This document shows, one piece after another, positions 44,661 to 53,898 of a stretch of DNA of 64,000 nucleotides (the stretch's first letter is position 1; each line of letters opens with the position of its first letter). The notes under the pieces were generated by a model. The model ran no database searches. It worked only from the letters and a program-made list of their open reading frames with translations, and was not told where the DNA came from. The position numbers were made by a program, and so were the translations under genes. The DNA is from an uncultured Prevotellaceae bacterium (GTDB taxonomy: Bacteria > Bacteroidota > Bacteroidia > Bacteroidales > Bacteroidaceae): NCBI GenBank assembly GCA_900318115.1, contig ONJJ01000009.1, forward strand, positions 1-64,000, given 5' to 3'.

Positions 44661-44710
44661 TCGCTCTGCAAGAGAGAGATGCGGAGGACGCTCCCTCTTG
44701 CAGAGTGAAG
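44661..44710 (-). terminator. Terminator after the GH35 gene
   Basis: A 15-bp stem (TTCGCTCTGCAAGAG with complement; one G-T pair) around a 20-nt loop, starting 17 nt after the beta-galactosidase stop. No long T tract follows on the minus strand. Confidence 0.7.
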
Positions 44711-44727
44711 CTTGGCTGGGTGAGAGG

Positions 44728-47307
44728 TCAGAGTCCTTTGAAGAGGCTGCTCTTGACGTAGATACGGTAGTGCTTGATGCTCTCTGGAGCCCCGGCTTCT
44801 ACGCGCGGCAGGTATTGGAAGCCTGTGAAGGTCTGGTCCTGACCGAGGTCGATGACGAGGTGGTGGGGGTACTGCACGCCGCGGTTGGTGCTCCAGTAGG
44901 TGGATTCCTGCAGGTCGAAGATCTTGTCGGCGGTCTTGTTGCCGGATTCGATGTCCTCGTCGTCACAGTAGGCCACCTGCCAAGGTTCGCGCGAGAGGCG
45001 TGTGCCGTCGGCGCCGAGCATATACCATTCGGCGATGCAGCAGTACTCGCGGTTCATGTGGCTGTTGAGAGCTTCGATGCAGACGTAGCGGCCGCTGACG
45101 GGTTGGTCGAACTTCACTTCCTGCCAGCCGTTGCCGGGGGCGAACTCACCTTCCTTCACGGGCTTCTCGCCGCTGAGGTCGATGGTCTGACCTTCGAGGC
45201 GGTGCGTCTGCGGGCGGTCGAGGTTCAGCTTGTCGATGATGGGCTTCTGCAAGCCTTCGATGGTCTTCTCGCCGCGCGGTCCCATGATGTCGAGGACGAT
45301 GACCTCGTTCTGTCCCTTCTTCAGCCAGCAGCCAGGCACATACAGTGTCTGCTGCGGACCGATATACCAGTGGCGACCGATGGCATGGCCATTAACATAG
45401 ACCTGTCCCTTGCCCCAGTTCTCGAGGTTAAGGAAGGTGTCGCCCGTCTTGGAGAGGTTGAAGAAGCCGCGGTAGTAGCCGCGTCCGAAGATGAGGTCTT
45501 CGCTCTCCTTAGCATAACGAAAACCGCGTCCAATGACAGGTACGTTTAACTTTTCGACTGTCGTAGGCTTGGTCTTCTGCTCCTCCAGCGCTTTGACCGC
45601 CACATCATAGTCATCGGGAATACGCATACATTCCCACTTGTTGGGCGTGAAGGTGACTATCGTCTCGTCAACGCCGCCGAGATGCGAACGGAGTATAGCT
45701 TTGATGGTGGGGCTTCCGATGATACCTTTGAAGTCCTTGATGGCGCGACCGAAGTTGATGCGACCCATACCTTCGACGAGGATCTGCAGTTCCTGACCCT
45801 GCTTGATGGCTGGCAGGGCAAGTGTCTTCTCGCTCTTCACGCGGTCGAGCTTGCCGATGAACTTGCCATCGATGAACACCTGTGCGTAGTCGTGGGCATC
45901 GAGGTTAAGGGTGCAAAGCCACTTGTCGATGGGCGTGACGCCCTTCACCTGTACGTCGTTGATCTCAGGCAGACGCGTGGTGTAAAGTACGCAGCCCCAA
46001 CCCATATCGAGCTCTTCAAAAGTCTTCGGGAGATTACCATGTGCTTCAGCTTCATGATCCCACCACGTGTATTTGTAGTCGAAACCGTTATAGAGCGGTG
46101 CGAACTCGGTCAGCTCGAACTTGGGAATGGCGATGGTCGGATATTCCTTCGGCACGGCGGGTAACTTCCGGCTGCCCACCCACTTCTGTGCCACGGGGTC
46201 CCAGTCGCCGCTGTACTTCTCCATCGCCTTGCGCAGTTTCCAGAACTTGTCTGTGGTCTGACCTGCCTCGTTGATGGGCGCGTCGTAGTCGTAGCTGGTC
46301 ACGTCGGGGGCAAAGCCGGGGCTGTTGGCGCCTGCCCAATGGCCCCAACTGGTGCCTCCGTGGGTCATGTAAAGCGAGAAACTGATGCCGCGCTCCAGCA
46401 TCTGAGCGATGCCATCAACCATAGCTTCGGCACCACGTGTCTCGTGGCGACCGCCCCATTTGTCGAACCATCCGCTCCAGAACTCAGAGCACATCTTGGG
46501 AGAGTTGGGACGCAGCTGTCCGAGTTTCTTGAACTCGTTGTCGATGTTGGCACCGGTACCGAAATTCATCGTCCATGTGAGGTCATCAAGGCCGTTCTTG
46601 GTGAAATTGGAACTCCAGTCGCACTGGAAGAGCGTGAGGTCAGGGGCTTGCCATGCTTTGCGAATAATGTCGCGCATGGCGCTCATGTAAGGCTTGTCCT
46701 CGCCATAGGAGCCATATTCGTTCTCCACCTGCACCATGATGATGGGACCGCCTTTCTGGATGGTGAGGTCACGCAGCTGCTCTGCCAGCTTCGTCTCGAA
46801 CTTCTCGGCGCGCTCCATGAAGAACGGATCCTGCTCGCGAAGGCGTATGTCCTTTTTCTTGAGCAGCCACCAGGGCAGACCGCCCATCTCCCATTCGGCA
46901 CAGGCGTAAGGACCGGGGCGCACGATGACGTACATGCCATTCTTCTGAGCCAGTCGGCAGAAAGCAGCCACGTCATTTTGACCGGTGAAGAGGAAGTTGT
47001 CCATCTGCGGCTCGTGGAAGTTCCAGAAGACGTAGATGCACAGCGTGTTCATACCGAGGGCCTTGCACATCTGTATGCGCTGCTCCCAGTACTCGCGAGG
47101 AATGCGGGGATAGTGTACCTCGGCGGCCTTGACCACGAAGGGCTTGCCATTGAGCAGGAACGTCTTGTCGCCCACACGGAAGCTGCCAGGCTTCGGGGCT
47201 GGAGCCGCTGCGGGGTTCGGGACGGCGGGAGAAAGCGGGGTGGCTGCAACCGCATTGCAGCAGAGCAGACAGGCCGCCAGGGAAAGGGATGAAAGGATGT
47301 GTTTCAT
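44728..47307 (-). CDS. Secreted GH35 beta-galactosidase
   Basis: 859-residue exported enzyme. A signal peptide (~1-22) is followed by a Pro/Ala-rich linker (~23-42). The GH35 barrel has VENEYGSYG (E197, acid/base) and MCSEFWSGWFDKWG (E275, nucleophile); beta-sandwich domains follow and the last ~150 residues look like a discoidin (F5/8 type C) carbohydrate-binding module. It should remove terminal beta-galactose from glycans such as mucin, galactan or N-glycans. It is transcribed alone, divergently from aspS. Confidence 0.92.
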   Translation of the reverse strand: MKHILSSLSLAACLLCCNAVAATPLSPAVPNPAAAPAPKPGSFRVGDKTFLLNGKPFVVKAAEVHYPRIPREYWEQRIQMCKALGMNTLCIYVFWNFHEPQMDNFLFTGQNDVAAFCRLAQKNGMYVIVRPGPYACAEWEMGGLPWWLLKKKDIRLREQDPFFMERAEKFETKLAEQLRDLTIQKGGPIIMVQVENEYGSYGEDKPYMSAMRDIIRKAWQAPDLTLFQCDWSSNFTKNGLDDLTWTMNFGTGANIDNEFKKLGQLRPNSPKMCSEFWSGWFDKWGGRHETRGAEAMVDGIAQMLERGISFSLYMTHGGTSWGHWAGANSPGFAPDVTSYDYDAPINEAGQTTDKFWKLRKAMEKYSGDWDPVAQKWVGSRKLPAVPKEYPTIAIPKFELTEFAPLYNGFDYKYTWWDHEAEAHGNLPKTFEELDMGWGCVLYTTRLPEINDVQVKGVTPIDKWLCTLNLDAHDYAQVFIDGKFIGKLDRVKSEKTLALPAIKQGQELQILVEGMGRINFGRAIKDFKGIIGSPTIKAILRSHLGGVDETIVTFTPNKWECMRIPDDYDVAVKALEEQKTKPTTVEKLNVPVIGRGFRYAKESEDLIFGRGYYRGFFNLSKTGDTFLNLENWGKGQVYVNGHAIGRHWYIGPQQTLYVPGCWLKKGQNEVIVLDIMGPRGEKTIEGLQKPIIDKLNLDRPQTHRLEGQTIDLSGEKPVKEGEFAPGNGWQEVKFDQPVSGRYVCIEALNSHMNREYCCIAEWYMLGADGTRLSREPWQVAYCDDEDIESGNKTADKIFDLQESTYWSTNRGVQYPHHLVIDLGQDQTFTGFQYLPRVEAGAPESIKHYRIYVKSSLFKGL

Positions 47308-47342
47308 TAGTCAGTTACTATTTATGTTAACGATTTTGAGTG

Positions 47343-47350
47343 CAAAGATA
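47343..47350 (-). promoter_or_regulatory. -7 promoter box of the GH35 gene
   Basis: The minus strand reads TATCTTTG, 35 nt before the beta-galactosidase start. The nearest upstream TTTG is too close (14 nt) for a good -33. Confidence 0.55.
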
Positions 47351-47455
47351 CAATTTTTTGAACGCAAACACACTACGTAGCCCTCTTTTTTTTCACATAC
47401 TACCTCTTTTAGCAAGAAAAAAGGTGTTTTATGTCAGAAAGTCAAAAATAAAATG

Positions 47456-47463
47456 TAACTTTG
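47456..47463 (+). promoter_or_regulatory. -7 promoter box of aspS
   Basis: TAACTTTG, a perfect TAnnTTTG, ~80 nt before the aspS ATG. An imperfect TTTATG ends ~22 nt upstream. The leader ends with a duplicated CTAAACTAAAAA motif next to the start codon. Confidence 0.6.
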
Positions 47464-47544
47464 CGGCCGAATTCAATAACTACGGCCCTACGGCCCGTGT
47501 TCCTTATACTCGAAAGTCTAAACTAAAAACTCTAAACTAAAAAT

Positions 47545-49308
47545 ATGTACAGGACAAATACGTGCGGCGAGCTGCGACTCGCCAACGTCGGCCAGACCGT
47601 CACCCTGGCCGGATGGGTGCAGCGCACCCGCAAGATGGGCGGCATGACCTTCGTGGACATGCGCGACCGCTATGGCATCACTCAAATCGTGTTTGAGGAG
47701 GCTGCAAATCAGGAGCTCTGCGACCAGGCCAACAAGCTGGGACGTGAATACGTCATTCAGGTGACGGGCACCGTCGGCGAGCGCTCCAACAAGAACAAAA
47801 ACCTGCCCACGGGCGACATCGAGATCATCGCTTCCGAGCTGAAGGTGCTGAACGCCTCCGTCACCCCACCCTTCACCATCGAGGACCAGAGCGACGGCGG
47901 CGACGACCTGCGCATGAAATATCGCTACCTCGACCTGCGCCGCACACCCGTGCGCCGCAACCTGGAGCTGCGCCACAAGATGACGATGGAAGTACGCCGT
48001 TATCTGGACAGCCTCGGTTTCCTGGAGATAGAGACGCCCATGCTCATCGGCAGCACGCCCGAAGGTGCACGCGACTTCGTGGTGCCCTCGCGCATGAACC
48101 CCGGCCAGTTCTATGCCCTTCCCCAGAGCCCGCAGACGCTGAAGCAGTTGCTGATGGTCAGCGGCATGGATCGCTACTTCCAGATCGTGAAGTGTTTCCG
48201 CGACGAAGACCTGCGCGCCGACCGCCAGCCCGAGTTCACGCAGATTGACTGCGAGATGAGTTTCGTCACGCAGGAGGACATCCTGCAGACCTTCGAGGGC
48301 ATGGCCAAACACCTCTTCCGCGAACTGCGCGGCATCGAGTTGGAGGGCGCCTTCCCCCGCATGACGTGGGCCGACGCCATGAAATACTACGGCAGCGACA
48401 AGCCCGACACCCGCTTCGGCATGACGTTCGTGGAGCTGAAGGACGTCTTCGCCAAGGCTCCCGGCTTCAGCGTCTTCGACGAGGCCAAGTACATCGGCGG
48501 TATCTGCGCCACAGGCCAGGCCGTCTATACGCGCAAGCAGCTGGACCAGCTGACGGATTTCGTCAAGCGTCCGCAGATTGGCGCCAAGGGCCTCGTTTAC
48601 GCCCGCGTGCAGGAGGACGGCTCGGTGAAGTCCAGCGTGGACAAGTTCTACGGTCCCGAGGTACTCAACGCCCTGAAGGAAGCCATGAGCGCCCAGCCCG
48701 GCGACCTCATCCTCATCCTCAGTGGTGACGATGCCATGAAGACCCGCAAGCAGCTCTGCGAGCTCCGTCTGGAGATGGGTGCCCGCATGGGTCTGCGCGA
48801 CAAGAATAAGTTCTCGCTGCTCTGGGTCATCGACTTCCCGATGTTCGAGTGGAGCGAGGAGGAAGGCCGACTGATGGCCACCCACCACCCCTTCACACAC
48901 CCGAAGGATGAGGACATCCCTCTCCTCGACACCGACCCCGCCGCCGTGCGCGCCGACGCCTACGACATGGTGTGCAACGGCGTGGAAGTGGGCGGCGGCA
49001 GCATCCGTATCCACGACCCGGAGCTGCAGGACAAGATGTTCCGCATCCTGGGCTTCACCGAGGAGCGCGCCCAGGAGCAGTTCGGCTTCCTGATGAACGC
49101 CTTCAAGTACGGCGCACCCCCTCACGGAGGTCTCGCCTACGGCCTCGACCGCTGGGTCAGCCTCTTCGCCGGCCTCGACAGCATCCGCGACTGCATCGCC
49201 TTCCCGAAGAACAACAGCGGACGCGACGTCATGCTCGATGCCCCCGCCCGTCTGGAACAGAAGCAGTTGGATGAACTCTATCTCGACATCAAGAAGTTGC
49301 CTGAATAA
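47545..49308 (+). CDS. aspS: Aspartate-tRNA ligase
   Basis: Class II aminoacyl-tRNA synthetase (587 residues) with an N-terminal OB anticodon-binding domain ([13 protein letters not shown]), motif 2 ([16 protein letters not shown]), the bacterial GAD insertion (~290-430) and motif 3 ([10 protein letters not shown]). Length is normal for the bacterial form. The next gene starts on the last base of its stop, so they are coupled. Confidence 0.98.
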   Translation: MYRTNTCGELRLANVGQTVTLAGWVQRTRKMGGMTFVDMRDRYGITQIVFEEAANQELCDQANKLGREYVIQVTGTVGERSNKNKNLPTGDIEIIASELKVLNASVTPPFTIEDQSDGGDDLRMKYRYLDLRRTPVRRNLELRHKMTMEVRRYLDSLGFLEIETPMLIGSTPEGARDFVVPSRMNPGQFYALPQSPQTLKQLLMVSGMDRYFQIVKCFRDEDLRADRQPEFTQIDCEMSFVTQEDILQTFEGMAKHLFRELRGIELEGAFPRMTWADAMKYYGSDKPDTRFGMTFVELKDVFAKAPGFSVFDEAKYIGGICATGQAVYTRKQLDQLTDFVKRPQIGAKGLVYARVQEDGSVKSSVDKFYGPEVLNALKEAMSAQPGDLILILSGDDAMKTRKQLCELRLEMGARMGLRDKNKFSLLWVIDFPMFEWSEEEGRLMATHHPFTHPKDEDIPLLDTDPAAVRADAYDMVCNGVEVGGGSIRIHDPELQDKMFRILGFTEERAQEQFGFLMNAFKYGAPPHGGLAYGLDRWVSLFAGLDSIRDCIAFPKNNSGRDVMLDAPARLEQKQLDELYLDIKKLPE

Positions 49309-49601
49309 TGGAAATCATCAACCAGCAAAACCCAAGTGCAGAGGGTGTACAGCACACCCTCTACACTTGTCAGGGCACCTGTTCCAAGGCCATCGAAGTA
49401 ACGGCCAAGGACGGCGTCATCGAAAACGTCACCTTCTACGGTGGTTGCAACGGCAACACGAAGGGCATCTCACAGCTCGTACGCGGCATGAAGGTGGACG
49501 AAGTCATCGACCGCCTGAAAGGCACCACCTGCGGAGCTCGCCCCACCAGCTGCCCCGACCAGCTTACGCGGGCCCTGCAGCAGTTGAAGGGGGAAAATTG
49601 A
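49308..49601 (+). CDS. TSCPD-domain protein (TIGR03905 type)
   Basis: 97 residues forming one TSCPD domain, named after the motif TSCPDQL near the C-terminus. Cysteines at YTCQGTCSKA, GGCNGN and TTCGARPTSCPD are conserved. The domain occurs alone and at the C-terminus of class II ribonucleotide reductases, where it may bind metal; its stand-alone role is not known. It overlaps the aspS stop by one base. Confidence 0.88.
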   Translation: MEIINQQNPSAEGVQHTLYTCQGTCSKAIEVTAKDGVIENVTFYGGCNGNTKGISQLVRGMKVDEVIDRLKGTTCGARPTSCPDQLTRALQQLKGEN

Positions 49602-49608
49602 TACACCT

Positions 49609-50028
49609 ATGCGCAGCCACACATCTAGCATCCTACATCTTACATTCGCCACTCTCGCCTTAGCGACAGCGACGACCGCCTGCACCGAGTCCTTCGCCGA
49701 CCGCTGCCGGCGCGAGGCGCGGGAATACACGGAACGTGAGTGCCCACGGATGGAGCACCAGTTCGTCATCATGGACAGCATGACCTACGCCGATGAGCCC
49801 CAAGGCTTCACTTATCACTACCGTCTGACGGGCGACTTCGACAACCCCGAACTCCTGACACAAGAAGTGCTGGACGAGTTCACGGCGCAGATGCGCCAGA
49901 GCCTGCGCGAGAACCTCAGCCTGCGTGCCTACAAGGAGCGTGACTTCACCTTCACCTACCGCTACCTCTCGGAACGTACCGACTCGCTGGTACTCGAAGC
50001 CAGTTTCGGACCCGAAGATTACAAGTAA
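49609..50028 (+). CDS. Small lipoprotein of unknown function
   Basis: 139 residues. A hydrophobic signal with lipobox ATTAC suggests lipidation at about Cys25. The rest is charged, alpha/beta, with an ELLTQEVLDEFTAQMRQSL helix. I do not recognise the family. It lies 8 nt after the TSCPD gene, so it is probably the last gene of the aspS transcript. Confidence 0.65.
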   Translation: MRSHTSSILHLTFATLALATATTACTESFADRCRREAREYTERECPRMEHQFVIMDSMTYADEPQGFTYHYRLTGDFDNPELLTQEVLDEFTAQMRQSLRENLSLRAYKERDFTFTYRYLSERTDSLVLEASFGPEDYK

Positions 50029-50054
50029 CCCGCCAACGAAGAAAGAAGGACAAC

Positions 50055-50090
50055 AGCGAGGGGCACACAAAATGATGTGTGCCCCTCGCT
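50055..50090. terminator. Bidirectional terminator
   Basis: A 15-bp perfect stem (AGCGAGGGGCACACA with complement) around a short loop, followed by ATTTTGTT on the plus strand. It separates the aspS unit from the convergent Na/Pi cotransporter. Confidence 0.92.
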
Positions 50091-50117
50091 ATTTTGTTAT
50101 GGATGATTTTATATGAA

Positions 50118-51869
50118 TCAGTTGTCGCGCACGCGGACACCCATGCGGGCTTCGACCACGTTGACAACATAGTCCGCCAGCTTCTCGCACTCGTTGACGA
50201 GGTCCATATAGATCGTGCCCACGGCGTAGGTGTACTCGTGGTTGTTCACGTCCACAATATTCTGCTGCTTCAACTGCGAGCGGAAATTGTTGATCTCGTT
50301 TTCGGTATTGATGGTGCGATTGATGTCGAAATTCTCCTTGCGGCCAGCCATGAGTTGGTTCATGAGGGAGAGCGAATCGTCCGTCAGCACCATCATCTGC
50401 TGGAGGCGATGGTACTGCTGCTCGTTGAAGTGGTCCTCCTTGCCGCGGTACTTCCGGCTGATGGTGCGGGCCATATTGTAACAGCTGTCGCCGATACTCT
50501 CCAGTTCCGAAATCTCACGCAGCATGGCACGAATTTTGGCCTTGGTGTCATCGGACAAATGTGCATCGCTGACCTGATCGAGGTAGTTGGCGATTTCGAG
50601 TTCCAGGTTGTCCGAGATGCTTTCGTACTTCTCGATTCGTGTGAAGAGCTTGTTGAACTGTTCTTCCTGATCGCCACGTTTCTTTCCCGTTGACGTGGCA
50701 GAGAGTTGCAGCAGTTCGCGCACCATACCGAACATACGTTGCATACGATCGGAGAAAGCCTGAATCTCCTTCTGCGCCTCCAGCACCGAGAGTTCCGGAG
50801 TCTTCATGATACCCGAGGTGATGAAATGCAGGCGGAAGTCCTCTTCCTCGTCAACCTTCTTGGGACGGATGATCCAGCAGACCAACTTTTCGATTTGCGG
50901 GATGAACCAGATGAGGATGAAAGTATTCACGACATTGAAACACGTGTGGAAGGCCGCCAGGACGAAACTCAACTTGGCGGCGTTGTCCATGAACGCCTCC
51001 ACACCGGCACTCTCCTTCGTCATATCCACGTCGTAGCCCACAAAGCCACAGACAGCATCTATAAAAGGACGGAAGACAAAGAGCATCCAGAACACTCCGA
51101 AGAAGTTGAAAAGCATGTGCGACAGGGCAGCGCGGCGCGCCTGCGTGTTGGCCGAGAGCGCTGCCAGATTCGAGGTTATGGTGGTGCCGATATTCTCGCC
51201 CATCACCAGCGCAATACCCTGATAAATAGGAAGTACACCGCTGGAGCAGAGAATCATCGTGATAGCCATCACCGCTGCCGAAGACTGCACGCAGAAGGTC
51301 ATGATGCCGCCCAGCAGCAGGAACACCAGCGTGGTGAGGAACGATGTGGGGTCGAAGGAAGCAAAGAAGTCCAGCACGGCCTGGTTCTCGCCCAGATGCA
51401 TCTCCGTGCCCGTGGCACGTAGGGTGCCCAGACCCAGCAACAGGAATGCCAGGCCATAGAGGAAGTCGCCGAAGTAGCGGTACTTCTTCATATAAATGAG
51501 GATGATGCCCGCGAAGAAAGCTGGGTACACCATGTCGGTGATATCAAACGACATACCGGCGGACATGATCCACGCCGTCAGCGTGGTGCCGATATTAGCG
51601 CCCATAATGACCGAGATGGCTTGGGCCAGAGTCAGCAAACCGGCATTCACGAACGACACGGTCATCACCGTGGTGGCGGTGGACGATTGCACAGAGGCCG
51701 TGACCAGCGTACCAGTCAGCACACCCGTGAAGCGGTTCGTGGTCATTGCACCCAGGACGTGGCGCAACTGCGGTCCGGCCATTTTCTGCAATGCCTCGCT
51801 CATTGATTTCATACCAAACATCAACAGGGCGAGTGAACCGAGCAACTTGAAGATTACAAAGGTTGACAT
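50118..51869 (-). CDS. Na+/phosphate cotransporter family protein with PhoU-like domain
   Basis: 583 residues. The N-terminal ~310 form two inverted NptA/SLC34-type repeats, each with the QSS motif (ASVQSSTATTV and FCVQSSAAVMA), and about eight helices. The C-terminal ~220 residues are helical and PhoU-like. Sodium-driven phosphate uptake is the family role; the PhoU part may regulate it. Use of a Na+ gradient fits with the Na+-NQR operon in this window. Its own promoter lies upstream. Confidence 0.92.
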   Translation of the reverse strand: MSTFVIFKLLGSLALLMFGMKSMSEALQKMAGPQLRHVLGAMTTNRFTGVLTGTLVTASVQSSTATTVMTVSFVNAGLLTLAQAISVIMGANIGTTLTAWIMSAGMSFDITDMVYPAFFAGIILIYMKKYRYFGDFLYGLAFLLLGLGTLRATGTEMHLGENQAVLDFFASFDPTSFLTTLVFLLLGGIMTFCVQSSAAVMAITMILCSSGVLPIYQGIALVMGENIGTTITSNLAALSANTQARRAALSHMLFNFFGVFWMLFVFRPFIDAVCGFVGYDVDMTKESAGVEAFMDNAAKLSFVLAAFHTCFNVVNTFILIWFIPQIEKLVCWIIRPKKVDEEEDFRLHFITSGIMKTPELSVLEAQKEIQAFSDRMQRMFGMVRELLQLSATSTGKKRGDQEEQFNKLFTRIEKYESISDNLELEIANYLDQVSDAHLSDDTKAKIRAMLREISELESIGDSCYNMARTISRKYRGKEDHFNEQQYHRLQQMMVLTDDSLSLMNQLMAGRKENFDINRTINTENEINNFRSQLKQQNIVDVNNHEYTYAVGTIYMDLVNECEKLADYVVNVVEARMGVRVRDN

Positions 51870-51930
51870 AAATGAATGTTGAGAGAGATTATTTCTTCTT
51901 GGGAAGGAGCATTTGCACTAAAATGCGATG

Positions 51931-51961
51931 CAAAAATACGTAAAAAAGACGCTTACGCAAA
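51931..51961 (-). promoter_or_regulatory. Consensus promoter of the Na/Pi cotransporter
   Basis: On the minus strand TTTG (51958-51961), 19 nt, then TATTTTTG (51931-51938): both elements match. The leader to the ATG is ~60 nt. Confidence 0.78.
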
Positions 51962-52043
51962 ATAAATAAGGTATAATTCTTCGCAAAAAGGCAAAAAAAT
52001 AAAATAATCTGCACAAAAAGAAGATAGTTTGAAATATTCGTCG

Positions 52044-52051
52044 TATCTTTG
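52044..52051 (+). promoter_or_regulatory. -7 promoter box of ssb
   Basis: TATCTTTG, 31 nt before the ssb ATG. The nearest TTTG (52028-52031) is only 12 nt upstream, so the -33 element is not clear. Confidence 0.6.
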
Positions 52052-52082
52052 CGGGAAATTTCACAAAGGAATACAAAAGAAT

Positions 52083-52445
52083 ATGGCAACTGTCAATAAG
52101 GCTATCCTCCTCGGATATGTGGGCAAGGACCCCGAAGTACGCTATGTCGATCAGGGTGTTTGTGTGGCTCAACTGCGTCTGGCAACCACCGAACCCGGCT
52201 ATACTCTGCAGAACGGCACAGAAGTGCCCGAGCGCACCGAGTGGCACAACGTCATCTGCTGGCGCAAGCTCGGCGAACTGGCCGAGAAATATGTCCACAA
52301 GGGAGACCTCATCTACATCGAAGGCAAGATCCAGACACGCTCCTACGACGACCGCCAGGGCATCACCCGCTACATCACGGAGATATGGGCCGACCGTCTG
52401 GAGATGTTCACCCCAAAGACCAAGTCCGAGACTCCCGCCTCATAA
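52083..52445 (+). CDS. ssb: Single-stranded DNA-binding protein
   Basis: A 120-residue OB-fold protein protecting single-stranded DNA (NKAILLGYVGKDPEVRY, TEWHNVICW, YVHKGDLIYIEGKI). The C-terminus is short (TKSETPAS) and lacks the acidic DDDIPF-type tip that usually recruits partner proteins. I start at ATG 52083, as upstream in-frame codons are leader sequence containing the -7 box. It heads a ssb-gldE pair. Confidence 0.95.
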   Translation: MATVNKAILLGYVGKDPEVRYVDQGVCVAQLRLATTEPGYTLQNGTEVPERTEWHNVICWRKLGELAEKYVHKGDLIYIEGKIQTRSYDDRQGITRYITEIWADRLEMFTPKTKSETPAS

Positions 52446-52488
52446 GTTCCCCGTTCACACTTCATACCTCATATTTCTCACCCTCTAA

Positions 52489-53829
52489 ATGGACTATCAC
52501 TTATCGGCTGTGGCCGATTTCTTCTCTGGCATCACGCTGATGCCCCCCACCCTCGGAGCATATATCGCCCTCGCACTGGGCCTGTTGCTACTGCTCTGCT
52601 CCGCCTTTGTCAGTGGCAGCGAAATCGCATTCTTCTCACTCAGTCCGGCGGACATGAATGAGCTGGAGGAACGGCGTACGTCCGCCGACCGCCGCGTGCT
52701 ACAGCTACTGCAGGATTCCGAGCGCCTGCTGGCCACCATCCTCTGCAGCAACAATTTCGTCAATGTGGCAATCATCATGCTGTTCACCTTCTTCTTCAAC
52801 CAGACCGTGGACTTCGGATGGAACAAGGTGCTGGAGTTCCTGGTGATGACCGTCGTGCTGACTTTCCTGCTGCTGCTCTTCGGCGAGATCATGCCCAAGA
52901 TCGCTGCCGCACAGCACCCCCTGCGTATGGCCCGTTTCTGCGCTCCCGCCTATGGCGTGCTGGTGAAACTCTGGTGGCCCGTCAGCAGCCTGCTCATGAA
53001 GAGCACCAAACTGACCAGCCGTCTGGAGATGGCTCATCAACAACTTAGCGTGGACGACCTCGAACAGGCACTGGAGCTCACGGACAAGGAGGAGATAGCC
53101 GACGAACAACAGATGCTCAAGGGCATTATCCGCTTCGGCGGGGAGATGGCGCGCGAGGTCATGACACCCCGTGTGGACATCGTAGGACTCGACATCAAGA
53201 CCCCCTTCCCCGAAGTTATACAATGCATCGTCGAGAACAACTATTCCCGCATCCCCATCTACGCCGACAACGAGGACAACATCAAGGGTATCCTTTACAT
53301 CAAGGACCTCCTGCCCCACCTCGGCAAACCCGCCAACTTCCGCTGGCAGACGCTGGTACGCCCTGCCACCTTCGTTCCCGAGACCAAGATGATCGACGAC
53401 CTCCTGCGCGACTTCCAGGCACAGAAAGTACACATCGCCATTGTCGTCGATGAGTTCGGAGGCACCAGCGGACTGGTGACCATGGAGGACATCATCGAGG
53501 AGATCGTGGGCGAAATCAACGACGAGTACGACGAGGACGAGCGCACCTTCACGCGCCTGAACCAGAACACCTACGTCTTTGAGGCCAAGACGTTGCTCTC
53601 CGACTTCCGTAAGATTATGCAGTTGCCGGAGGACGCCTTCGACAACGTGGCCGGTGAGGCCGACACGCTGGCAGGCCTGCTGCTGGAGATCAAGGGCGAG
53701 TTTCCTCAGGAACACGAGCGCATCCAGCACGGGCGCTTCACCTTCGAAGTCATGGAAATGGACGAGCGCCGCATCGTCAAGATTAAGGTCATCGTCGGGA
53801 AAGCCGCCGAGCCGGTTTCCACGAAGTAA
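52489..53829 (+). CDS. gldE: GldE-like CNNM/CorC-family membrane protein
   Basis: 446 residues: DUF21 membrane domain (three to four helices, [12 protein letters not shown]), two CBS domains (ITPRVDI-like [35 protein letters not shown]) and a CorC_HlyC domain. CNNM/CorC relatives move magnesium or cobalt; in gliding Bacteroidetes GldE is named after its link to gliding. gldD, often next to it, is not present here. The ssb-gldE order is conserved in the phylum. Confidence 0.9.
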   Translation: MDYHLSAVADFFSGITLMPPTLGAYIALALGLLLLLCSAFVSGSEIAFFSLSPADMNELEERRTSADRRVLQLLQDSERLLATILCSNNFVNVAIIMLFTFFFNQTVDFGWNKVLEFLVMTVVLTFLLLLFGEIMPKIAAAQHPLRMARFCAPAYGVLVKLWWPVSSLLMKSTKLTSRLEMAHQQLSVDDLEQALELTDKEEIADEQQMLKGIIRFGGEMAREVMTPRVDIVGLDIKTPFPEVIQCIVENNYSRIPIYADNEDNIKGILYIKDLLPHLGKPANFRWQTLVRPATFVPETKMIDDLLRDFQAQKVHIAIVVDEFGGTSGLVTMEDIIEEIVGEINDEYDEDERTFTRLNQNTYVFEAKTLLSDFRKIMQLPEDAFDNVAGEADTLAGLLLEIKGEFPQEHERIQHGRFTFEVMEMDERRIVKIKVIVGKAAEPVSTK

Positions 53830-53898
53830 ATTCCGCGCGCTACTGCTCCCGCCGCAAGTACTTCGTCCCCTCACGCCACCCGCCAGCACTTCGCTGCT

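Noticed and set aside
47518..49125. 535-codon open frame antisense to aspS
   Set aside because: Composition is that of a mirrored GC-rich gene (long Val/Leu/His/Ala runs), no family pattern, and aspS on the other strand is certain.
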